A DNA stretch of 64,000 bases from assembly GCF_003719195.1 (NCBI RefSeq), contig NZ_CP024996.1, positions 868,001 to 932,000 on the forward strand. The letters are read 5' to 3'. The notes under the pieces are model-generated. The model searched no databases and was not told where the DNA came from. It saw nothing but the letters and a program-made list of their open reading frames with translations. This document shows, piece by piece, positions 25,309-32,977 of the stretch (position 1 is the first letter of the stretch; each line of letters starts with the position of its first letter). Both the position numbers and the translations under genes were made by a program. This DNA is from Herbaspirillum rubrisubalbicans. GTDB lineage: Bacteria > Pseudomonadota > Gammaproteobacteria > Burkholderiales > Burkholderiaceae_D.

Positions 25309-26637
25309 ATGACCCACGCTGATGGAATGCTTGCGTTGAACGCCTTCAATCCGCAATCAGGCAGCACCAACTCACCCGCGACATGCGCCCTGATCGAACG
25401 CAGGCGCAACACATTTGGCGACGGCGTTCCATTGTTCTATCGCGACCCCGTACATTTCGTCAGCGCTTCCGGCGTCTGGTTGCGTGACCAGGAGGGCCTC
25501 GACTACCTCGATGCTTACAATAACGTGCCCTCGGTTGGCCATTGCCATCCCCATGTCGTCGCGGCAGTGTCCAAGCAGGTCGCGACCCTCAACACCCACA
25601 CGCGCTATCTCTCCAATGTCGTCACGTCCTATGCGGAACGACTTCTCGGCACGTTCCCTCGCGCACTTTCCAAAGTGCTTTTCACGAGCAGCGGTACCGA
25701 GAGCGTAGACCTGGCAATGCGCCTGGCGCGCCTCTACACGGGGGGCACCGGCTTCATCGTGACGCGCTTCGCCTATCATGGCCATTCGACTGCGGTCGCC
25801 GAAATCACGCCGGCATTCGGCCCTGGCGTTCCTGTTGGCGTCAACGTGCGCCTAGTGGATGCTCCCGATGGATATCGGCAGGATGCGCCGGTCGGCGTCA
25901 AATTCGCGCAGGACGTGGCTACGGCTATCGCTGACCTGGAGCGCCACGGCATCAAGTTTGCCGGCCTCATCCTCGATACCGTATGTTCCAGTGATGGCCT
26001 GTTTGTTGACCCACCAGGCTTCCTCAAGGAAGTCGTTGCCACCGTCAAAAAGGCCGGCGGCGTGTTCGTTGCCGACGAGGTGCAGCCGGGCTTCGGAAGA
26101 ACTGGCGAAGGAATGTGGGGATTCGAGCGGCACGGAATTGACCCGGATATCGTCGTGATGGGAAAGCCCATGGGAAATGGTATGCCTATCGCCGCCACCG
26201 TCACCACCTCAGACATCATGCAGGCCTTCACTGAGCGCTCGGGCTACTTCAACACATTCGGCGGAAACACGGTCTGCTGTGCGGCCGCATCAGCGGTTCT
26301 GGACGTCATTGAATCGGAAGGCCTGATCGACAACGCCAAGCAAACCGGAGCGTATCTGAAACGCGGACTGGAGCAACTGAAAGTACAGCATCAGTGCATT
26401 GGCGACGTCCGTGCCATCGGTCTCTATGCCGCCGTTGAGTTTGTGCAGCCTGGTACCAAAAACGGTGATGCCGTAATGGCACTCAATGTGGTCAATGAGC
26501 TGAGGAAGAGACGTGTTTTGATAAGCACCTGCGGCCCTCAAGGCAATATTCTGAAGATCCGACCACCACTTCAATTCTCCTCCGAGAACTGCGACATACT
26601 AGTCACCGCAATCGACGACACTCTTCGGATTCGCTGA
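25309..26637 (+). CDS. Class-III aminotransferase-family enzyme, AGXT2L-like phospho-lyase candidate
   Basis: Protein of 442 aa, a fold-type I PLP enzyme. Visible are the glycine-rich phosphate-binding region SSGTESVDLAMRLAR (residues 127-141), D256 in ADEVQPGFGRTG that contacts the pyridine ring, and the PLP lysine K286 in VVMGKPMGNGMP. The segment YNNVPSVGHCHP (residues 70-81) is typical of the AGXT2L group, which includes ethanolamine-phosphate and 5-phosphohydroxylysine phospho-lyases as well as true aminotransferases. Next to an APH kinase, a lyase acting on a phosphorylated amino alcohol is the preferred reading; an omega-transaminase is the alternative. Confidence 0.8.
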   Translation: MTHADGMLALNAFNPQSGSTNSPATCALIERRRNTFGDGVPLFYRDPVHFVSASGVWLRDQEGLDYLDAYNNVPSVGHCHPHVVAAVSKQVATLNTHTRYLSNVVTSYAERLLGTFPRALSKVLFTSSGTESVDLAMRLARLYTGGTGFIVTRFAYHGHSTAVAEITPAFGPGVPVGVNVRLVDAPDGYRQDAPVGVKFAQDVATAIADLERHGIKFAGLILDTVCSSDGLFVDPPGFLKEVVATVKKAGGVFVADEVQPGFGRTGEGMWGFERHGIDPDIVVMGKPMGNGMPIAATVTTSDIMQAFTERSGYFNTFGGNTVCCAAASAVLDVIESEGLIDNAKQTGAYLKRGLEQLKVQHQCIGDVRAIGLYAAVEFVQPGTKNGDAVMALNVVNELRKRRVLISTCGPQGNILKIRPPLQFSSENCDILVTAIDDTLRIR

Positions 26638-26959
26638 ATCGAGAATTCCGCCGGGCGCGTCGGGTATGTGGCCCGCTCCCTTGAGCGGAGCCTCCTTCCC
26701 TAAGCAGTGGCACTCGGGGCAAGCAGCGAGGGCAAATTTGAACGGTTCCAGGTACTGCCGTGCGAGCAGTTGTTGCGCTCCCAGAAAAACGACGTGTTCG
26801 TGGTGAAAACCCCATCAGCTAGCTCGATGCCTGGTTGCCGGATACCCGGGCCTGGCACGGGCAGAGCATCGACGGCGGCAGCGCTTGGGGCGCGGTACTG
26901 GGCGCTTATCTGCGCCAGGTCGCTACCGCTGCGCCGATACTGCCGGCCGCGCGACCACG
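26638..26959. other. Degenerate region between aminotransferase and OmpW remnant
   Basis: No intact ORF with a credible start is visible. One frame briefly reads a coherent peptide (about 26828-26945, containing WHGQSIDGGSAWGAVLGAYL) that has no start and soon ends, consistent with decayed coding sequence of unknown origin. Confidence 0.45.
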
Positions 26960-27157
26960 AGCGCCTTCGGCCCGGTCTTGCCACTCGGTGTGAACGTACC
27001 GTTCAACGAACACTGGAGCCTGGTGCTGGATGTGAAGAAGATCTGGGCCAGTACCATCGCCACCGCCACGCTGCCGGCCTTTGGCGGTAGTGCTGCCAGT
27101 GCCGATGTCAGGCTTGATCCCTTGGTCAGTACGCTGGCATTGAGCTATCGTTTTTGA
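26960..27157 (+). pseudogene. 3' remnant of an OmpW-family outer membrane protein gene
   Basis: The last 65 codons (SAFGPVLPLGVNVPFNEHWS ... VRLDPLVSTLALSYRF) match the C-terminal strands of OmpW-type eight-stranded barrels, including the terminal aromatic F needed for outer membrane insertion and the conserved D-P-L-V-x-T segment. The N-terminal two thirds and signal peptide are missing upstream. It is a truncated remnant left by a deletion or rearrangement. Confidence 0.65.
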
Positions 27158-27457
27158 TGTTTGTCTCAGAGACGATTTCCCTATGAAACTTGGGCGCTAG
27201 CCAGTCTCGGCGCGTCACTTGAAGATGCGCTGGCGATCATATTCCCCCAGGCGGGACCGGCAGAATTATCTTGTCTTCCGGGAGGCGTATTTGGGGAGCC
27301 AGGGCGGTTCTTCTTGCTATTTTGCGAATCAGCAATGCCCTTCCTGCCTGTCGTCAAAGAAGAAAAGCCCTGCTTCTCCCACCCAGCTTCTGACCTTGCC
27401 ATGCCATCAGCTGCGTTATAGTCGATCCTTCTGATCGCCTCTTTTTGCGCGCAAATA
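27158..27457. other. Intergenic region upstream of the LysR gene
   Basis: About 300 bases without a supported gene; short ORFs on both strands have no recognisable family or ribosome-binding site. The LysR promoter should lie in its right half. Confidence 0.5.
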
Positions 27458-28384
27458 ATGAAAAACAACGCCATGGATTACCTGCCTCGTATGGTGATCT
27501 TTTCCCGCGTGGTCGAGCTGGGCGCCTTTTCCAAGGCAGCCCGCGAACTGGGGCTGACCTCTTCATCGGTCAGCCAGCACATCAGTGCCCTGGAAGCCAT
27601 CCTTGGCACCACGCTGTTGCACCGGACCACGCGCAAACTATGCTTGACCGAAGCCGGCCAGGGCTTCTATGCCCATTGCGCACGCATCGTGGCGCTGGCC
27701 AACGAGGCACGGGAAAACACCGAAAGCCTGCACAAGGAACTGGTGGGCGAGTTGCGCATCGCCGCCTCCAGCTTCATGGCTTCCGAATATCTGGTGCCGG
27801 CACTGGAGGAATTCATCCGCAGTCATCCGCAACTCAAGATCAACATTGACGTGAACGACCATAATGTCGACCTGATGGATAAGAGCGTCGACCTCGCCTT
27901 GCGCGTAGGCAAGCTGCCCGGTGCCGGTGATATCGCGTTGGCCCGGCTGGAAGCGGTGCTATGTGCGTCACCTGCTTACCTGCAAAGGCAGCCGCCGATT
28001 CGCCGTCCCGAGGATCTGCTGATGCATCATTTTCTCTTTTTCACGCCCGTTGGCGTGGATTTGACCTTGCGCAACCGCGTGGGGCATTGTGCGCAGTTGC
28101 GACTGACGCCCAGCATCGCCGTCAACCATGCCCGCTCCTTGCGCAAGCTGGTCTTGCAAGGGCATGGCGTGGCGCGCATGTTGAAGAGCAAGGTTCAGGA
28201 TGACCTGGATGCGGGGCGGCTACAGGTCGTGCTGCCGGATTGGTCGCCGGATAGTTATTGCGCCTTCATCACCACCAAGTATCGCGATGCGGTGCCGGCC
28301 AAGATCCTTGTCTGCATCGCGCAGATCCAGGCTTATTTCAGGCGTCGCCATCCGGGCGTGGACGATACCTTCCAGCCTGGCTGA
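27458..28384 (+). CDS. LysR-family transcriptional regulator
   Basis: Protein of 308 aa with an N-terminal winged helix-turn-helix (MVIFSRVVELGAFSKAAREL, SSSVSQHISALEAILGTTLLHRTTRKL) and a substrate-binding domain of the LysR type from about residue 90. It belongs to the AaeR/DmlR-like subgroup by the GELRIAASSF and VDLALRVGKLPG segments. No divergent target gene is adjacent; the neighbour upstream is an OmpW remnant, so it may have lost a partner. Its 3' end overlaps the convergent HD-GYP gene by 52 bases. Confidence 0.85.
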   Translation: MKNNAMDYLPRMVIFSRVVELGAFSKAARELGLTSSSVSQHISALEAILGTTLLHRTTRKLCLTEAGQGFYAHCARIVALANEARENTESLHKELVGELRIAASSFMASEYLVPALEEFIRSHPQLKINIDVNDHNVDLMDKSVDLALRVGKLPGAGDIALARLEAVLCASPAYLQRQPPIRRPEDLLMHHFLFFTPVGVDLTLRNRVGHCAQLRLTPSIAVNHARSLRKLVLQGHGVARMLKSKVQDDLDAGRLQVVLPDWSPDSYCAFITTKYRDAVPAKILVCIAQIQAYFRRRHPGVDDTFQPG

Positions 28385-29634
28385 TTGGCGCCACCCGGCA
28401 GCTCGGAAGTTGCGGCGTTGGTGCCTGGCTCCTTGAGCATGACCGGCCATGAACCGGTCACCAGTTCGTGGCTCCTGAGCCAGTCCTGTCCGCTGCGCTC
28501 GACGATGGCATCGGTCTGGCCGGCAGCGGCCAAGTCGACGATCTCGTGCTCCATTACCTCCATCGCCGCACTGGTGGTGAAGGCTTTCACTAACGGGCGC
28601 GTCAGGTCCTTGCGGTTCTGCTGGATCACCAGCGCAGTGCGTCCCGAGCGCAAGGTGACGATGGAGCCCAGTGGATAGATGCCCAGCATCTTCACGAAGG
28701 CCAGGAAGATGGTGCGGTCGAAGTGTCCCTGCCAGGAAGCCATGCGCGAGAGCGATTCGGCCGGATCCCAGGCCCCCTTGTAGACGCGGTGCGAAGTGAC
28801 TGCGTCGTACACGTCGCATACCGCTGCCATACGCGAAAACAGGCTTATCTTCTGGTCCTGCTGGCGTGCCGGATAGCCTGAGCCATCCATCTTTTGGTGG
28901 TGATGCAGGCACACGTCCAGCACTTCATCAGGTACGCCCACCAGGCCGCTCAGATAGGCGTGTCCCAGCACGGGGTGGCGCTGCACGATCTTGTATTCCT
29001 GCTCGGTGAGCAGACCGGGTTTGTTGAGTACTTCCAGCGGGATGAAGGCCTTGCCCACGTCGTGCAGGAATCCGGCCAGCCCGGCCTGTTGGCAGGCGGT
29101 GTCGTCCAGACCCAGGGTGCGCGCCAGTGCGACCATCATGGTACAGACCGCAATCGAATGCAGGTAGGTGTATTCATCGGCGCGCTTGAGGCGGATGATG
29201 CTCAACAGGGCATCCGCATTGTGTGCCAGCGAAGCGGCGATCTGCTCAACCAGTTCCTTGCACTTGGCTACGTGCAGCGATTTGCCCAGGCGTGCCTGGT
29301 TAAACACTTCCTGTGCAGTCTGCTGGCCCATCTCGTAGAGCCGCAGCGCTTCGAGCAGGTCGGGATTGAGTACATCTTGCTGTGTGGCAGGCGGCATGGA
29401 TGAGTCATCGGACGTCGAGTCCGGCGCTTGCAGCTCAGTGCTCGGTGCCAAGCCCTTGTGCACGTCGATCCAGCAATGTCCGAGTCCGGCCTGTTGTGCT
29501 TGCCGCACCTCGGCCTCGGTGCGAATGAGGAAGCTGGCGCGCCAGAAAGGCGAGGCAATCCACGCACCATCGAAGCCGGAAAAATACATGCCTATGCTGA
29601 GTTGGCTGACAGGGATTCGTCTTAGGCGCGTCAT
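28333..29634 (-). CDS. HD-GYP domain c-di-GMP phosphodiesterase with DUF3391 N-terminus
   Basis: Protein of 433 aa predicted to hydrolyse cyclic di-GMP. The N-terminal 60 residues (VSQLSIGMYFSGFDGAWIAS) are the DUF3391 type. The HD-GYP domain spans about residues 145-350, with H159, the HD pair H191/D192 in FLHDVGKAF, and LHHHQKMDGSGYP (residues 243-254), so metal-binding and GYP residues are intact. It has no membrane segment. A paralogue with the same architecture is at 58629-59846. The last 80 residues are less conserved and Pro/Gly/Ser-rich. Confidence 0.9.
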   Translation of the reverse strand: MTRLRRIPVSQLSIGMYFSGFDGAWIASPFWRASFLIRTEAEVRQAQQAGLGHCWIDVHKGLAPSTELQAPDSTSDDSSMPPATQQDVLNPDLLEALRLYEMGQQTAQEVFNQARLGKSLHVAKCKELVEQIAASLAHNADALLSIIRLKRADEYTYLHSIAVCTMMVALARTLGLDDTACQQAGLAGFLHDVGKAFIPLEVLNKPGLLTEQEYKIVQRHPVLGHAYLSGLVGVPDEVLDVCLHHHQKMDGSGYPARQQDQKISLFSRMAAVCDVYDAVTSHRVYKGAWDPAESLSRMASWQGHFDRTIFLAFVKMLGIYPLGSIVTLRSGRTALVIQQNRKDLTRPLVKAFTTSAAMEVMEHEIVDLAAAGQTDAIVERSGQDWLRSHELVTGSWPVMLKEPGTNAATSELPGGANQPGWKVSSTPGWRRLK

Positions 29635-30134
29635 CGGATGGTGTGGAGTGGGAAGGAGGCATGGCGGCGTGGTTAGCCGGTGCTGCCCGCAGCCGAGCTG
29701 CGGCTTGCGCCAATGTATTACATTTCGCGAGGATTGATTAGGGGCCTGTTTTTAACAAGTGTGGTAAATCATTTTCTGTAATTCTCCGACAGCACCAGCG
29801 CATGGACTGGGGCGTCGTACATTGTTAAGCAGAATTAATGAGTTCTTTCGCAAAAAGATGGCTAATCAAATTGCATCGCTTGTAATACAGTTGCTTGGCC
29901 GAACCCTGCCGGGATGTGTCGGGGGGCACAGCGGGCGTCAGCCCGCACCGGCGCTGTGCAGCCATGGAGGGGATTGCGGCTGCACGCCACACTGTCACGG
30001 TAAGGGAACGATGCCGACGATCGCAGGATGCACCCTGACCCTGGCAAACGGGACGGCAGTCAATGGACAGGTCAGGCATCCGCTCGGCATCGTGATCGAC
30101 ATTGGCATGCCACACTACCAGCAGCCGGTAGCTG
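29635..30134. other. Intergenic region without supported genes
   Basis: Small ORFs on both strands have no recognisable family and no convincing start sites. A short GC hairpin (GCGGGC, GTCA loop, GCCCGC near 29933) is present without a T-run. Promoters for the leftward HD-GYP gene should lie near 29640-29800. Confidence 0.5.
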
Positions 30135-30402
30135 GAACTCATTTCATAAATAGGCGTGAGATGCGTTCTGCCCAGAAAGGGCGCTGGCAAGGCGCGCGAC
30201 GCGTCGTGTGGCGGTGCCACACGCAAGGAGCGCAACGCGGCCAGCGCCCTTTCTGAGCAGAACCCGAAGGGAGCGGCCCGTTTGGGCGAATTGCTGCGTT
30301 ACGAATTTGGGTCAAGACGCCCAGTCTTGACCCAAATTCGCGCCTTGCACTTCATCCCAAACGGGACTCGCTCGCACTCACGCCTATTTATGAAATGAGT
30401 TC
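30135..30402. repeat. 268-bp MITE-like element made of nested inverted repeats
   Basis: Perfect 26-bp terminal inverted repeats lie at 30135-30160 and 30377-30402. Inside are: 23-bp arms with one mismatch (30165-30187 and 30241-30263) enclosing TGTGGC/GCCACA; 10-bp arms CCCGTTTGGG (30277-30286) and CCCAAACGGG (30356-30365); and a 17-bp perfect hairpin with a 5-base loop (30302-30318, 30324-30340). There is no coding capacity. A TAGC motif sits just outside on both sides but with unequal spacing, so a target duplication is uncertain. Confidence 0.75.
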
Positions 30403-30646
30403 TAGCCAGTACTTGGCTGCCGGCGCGACATGAGTGCCTGGACCGTCTTTCTGTATCAGTGCATCACAGCAATCGGTCAGCACCGTCATTCCCGCTTATG
30501 TTGTCCTGGTGAAAACATCTCTCCCTTGCTGGCTTGATGCAGGTCAGCATTGCAGGAGATTGCGCTGGCGCACAGGTCGCCAGGCAGCATCATGGCAGTT
30601 GCGATCCCGCCCGCCTTGCGTGCCGTCTTCCGGCGGCCTTTTCCCG
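30403..30646. other. Leader region of the P1B ATPase gene
   Basis: An in-frame open reading frame continues upstream of the ATPase start through this stretch, but its translation is not family-like. The ATPase promoter probably lies here. No metal-regulator box was recognised. Confidence 0.4.
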
Positions 30647-32941
30647 ATGAACTGGCGCCAACGATTCCATCTTCCGGTGGTACTGTGCTGCACCCTGGCA
30701 TTGGCTGGCGGTGTGCTGTTGCAGTTCTGGCAGATGCCGCTGCCGGCGGCCCGGCTATGGCAGGGCAGTGCCGCCCTGGTATTGCTGTTCGTGCTGGGCC
30801 AGACACTGCTGGCGCTATGGCGCCGGCAATGGGGGCTGGACCTGATCGCGCTGGTGACCCTGGCCGGCGCATTGGCCTTGCAGGAAAACCTGACGGCCGC
30901 CGTGATCGCGCTCATGTTCGTCACGGGTCGTGCCCTGGAAAACCATGCCGAGCGTCGCGCGCAACAGGATATGTCGGCCCTGCTGGCCAAGGTGCCGCAG
31001 CGTGCGCATCGCTATGAGAATGGGCGCATCGTCGAGGTCGCGCTGGCGCAGATCCGCCCTGGTGACCGCTTGCTGGTGCGCTCCGGTGAAACGGTACCGG
31101 TCGATGGCACGCTGTTGGGTGCGGCCGTGGTGGACCAGTCCACTCTGAGCGGCGAATCCTTGCCGCTCAGCTGTGCCCAGGGAGCGTTTCTGCCCAGCGG
31201 CAGTATCAATGCCGGCGAAGCCTTCGAGCTCCTGGCCAGCAGTACGGCAGAGCAGGGCACGCTGGGCCACATCGTGCGCCTGGTCCATTCGGCCCAGCAA
31301 TCGCGGGCACCGGCCGCGCGCCTGGCGGACCGCTACGCCTTATGGTTCGTCCCGGTGGCGCTGGGACTGGCCGCGCTGGCGTGGCTGCTCAGTGGTGAGC
31401 CAGAGCGCGCACTGGCCGTGGCGGTGGTGGCCACACCCTGTCCGCTGATCCTGGCCGTCCCGGTGGCGCTGGTCTGCGCCATGTCACGTTGCGCCCAGCG
31501 CGGCGTGCTCATCAAGCATGGTGGTGCGCTGGAAAAGTTAGCCCATCTGCATACCCTGTTCCTGGACAAGACCGGTACCCTGACCAGCGGCAAGGCACGC
31601 CTGACCGCCATCGATGTTGCCCCAGGAATGGAACCGCACGACTTGCTCAGGCTGGCCGCTTCGCTGGAGCAACTGTCGGCCCATGCCATCGCCCAGGCGG
31701 TAGTGGCTGCCGCCCTCGCACGTGGCCTCCCCCTGGCGCTGCCCGAGCAGGTCAGCGAGCAGCCTGGTGCCGGCCTCACTGGTCAGGTCGATGGGCGCCA
31801 GGTGCGGGTAGGGACGCGTGACTTCGTGCTCGGTCTTGATGCACTCCCCGACTGGGCCGTGCATCCGGGCGCACGGATCGGTTATGAAGGAACGGCTGGG
31901 GTGTATCTGGCCCTGGATGGTCACTTGGCGGGGGTGATGCAACTGGCCGACCAAGTCCGGCTGGAAACGCCACGCGCATTGCGCCTGCTGCGTACACTGG
32001 GGGCGCAACGCATCGTGATGCTGACCGGCGATCATCGTGAGGTGGCCACGACCATCGGTCATGCCCTGGGCGTGGATGACATCTTGTCCGAGCAAACGCC
32101 AGCCTCCAAGCTGGAGGCCATTCGCCAGGCGCGCCAGCAAGGCGTCACCATGATGGTGGGCGATGGCGTCAACGATGCACCGGCGCTGGCTGCGGCCGAT
32201 GTCGGTGTGGCCATGGGCGCGCGCGGTGCTGCTGCGGCGGCCGAGTCGGCCCAGGTGGTCTTGCTGGTGGACCGGCTCGACCGTCTGGCCTTTGCTGTGC
32301 GCCTGGCGCAACAGACCCGCCGTATCGCCCTGCAAAGCGTGGTGGCAGGCATGGGACTGTCGTTGCTGGCCATGGTAGTGGCGGCACTGGGTTACCTGCC
32401 GCCGGTCGCGGGCGCGGTGTTGCAGGAGTTGATCGATGTGGCCGTCATCCTCAATGCGCTGCGGGTGCTGACGCTGGAGAAGGAAGAGGCCAGGGGACAG
32501 ATTTCGGCGGCAGACCTGCAGGCCTTGCAGCAGGAACACGCCGCCCTGGCCCCGGTCATTGATCGCCTGCTATGGCTGGCCGAGCGCTGCGATGTCTTGC
32601 CGGTGACGCAGTTGCGTGAGCAATTGCACTCGGTGAGCGGGCTGTTGACAACCCGCCTGCTCCCGCATGAGTCGGAGGATGACGCGCGGCTCTACCCGCG
32701 TTTGGCCAGATTGATCGGCGGGCGCGATCCGCTGGCTTCCATGAGCAGCACGCATCGCGAAATCCATCGCCTGAGTCGCACCATCGAACGGCTGGCGGCC
32801 GATATGAATACCTGCGCTGCCAGCCAACCGCCCGATGCTGCCACCTCGCAGGAAGTCCGCCATGCGCTGTATGCGCTGGAAGCCATCCTGCGGCTGCATT
32901 TCGCCCAGGAGGAAGAAATCTTCCATGGGCTTTCTTCCTGA
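30647..32941 (+). CDS. P1B-5-type heavy-metal ATPase with C-terminal hemerythrin-like domain
   Basis: Protein of 764 aa, inner-membrane metal exporter. P-type landmarks: LSGES near residues 167-171, metal-site TPCP at 263-266, phosphorylated D307 in DKTGT and GDGVND at 505-510. There is no N-terminal Cys-rich metal-binding domain. The TPC membrane motif together with a C-terminal hemerythrin-like domain (about residues 620-764: H631, H674, H703, H707, H751 and acidic E755/E756) is the architecture described for P1B-5 ATPases, reported to handle Ni and Fe. The ATG at 30647 is preferred over 30434 because membrane helix A begins there. Confidence 0.85.
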   Translation: MNWRQRFHLPVVLCCTLALAGGVLLQFWQMPLPAARLWQGSAALVLLFVLGQTLLALWRRQWGLDLIALVTLAGALALQENLTAAVIALMFVTGRALENHAERRAQQDMSALLAKVPQRAHRYENGRIVEVALAQIRPGDRLLVRSGETVPVDGTLLGAAVVDQSTLSGESLPLSCAQGAFLPSGSINAGEAFELLASSTAEQGTLGHIVRLVHSAQQSRAPAARLADRYALWFVPVALGLAALAWLLSGEPERALAVAVVATPCPLILAVPVALVCAMSRCAQRGVLIKHGGALEKLAHLHTLFLDKTGTLTSGKARLTAIDVAPGMEPHDLLRLAASLEQLSAHAIAQAVVAAALARGLPLALPEQVSEQPGAGLTGQVDGRQVRVGTRDFVLGLDALPDWAVHPGARIGYEGTAGVYLALDGHLAGVMQLADQVRLETPRALRLLRTLGAQRIVMLTGDHREVATTIGHALGVDDILSEQTPASKLEAIRQARQQGVTMMVGDGVNDAPALAAADVGVAMGARGAAAAAESAQVVLLVDRLDRLAFAVRLAQQTRRIALQSVVAGMGLSLLAMVVAALGYLPPVAGAVLQELIDVAVILNALRVLTLEKEEARGQISAADLQALQQEHAALAPVIDRLLWLAERCDVLPVTQLREQLHSVSGLLTTRLLPHESEDDARLYPRLARLIGGRDPLASMSSTHREIHRLSRTIERLAADMNTCAASQPPDAATSQEVRHALYALEAILRLHFAQEEEIFHGLSS

Positions 32942-32977
32942 GATCAGTCCATCCCGAGGGCGGGACGGGCAGATCGC

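Noticed and set aside
29825..30235. 136-codon minus-strand ORF before the MITE-like element
   Set aside because: It runs into the element's inverted repeats, has no ribosome-binding site and no recognisable family.
30434..30646. N-terminal extension of the P1B ATPase that might be an extra metal-binding domain
   Set aside because: No CxxC motif or family resemblance, and membrane helix A begins right after the ATG at 30647.
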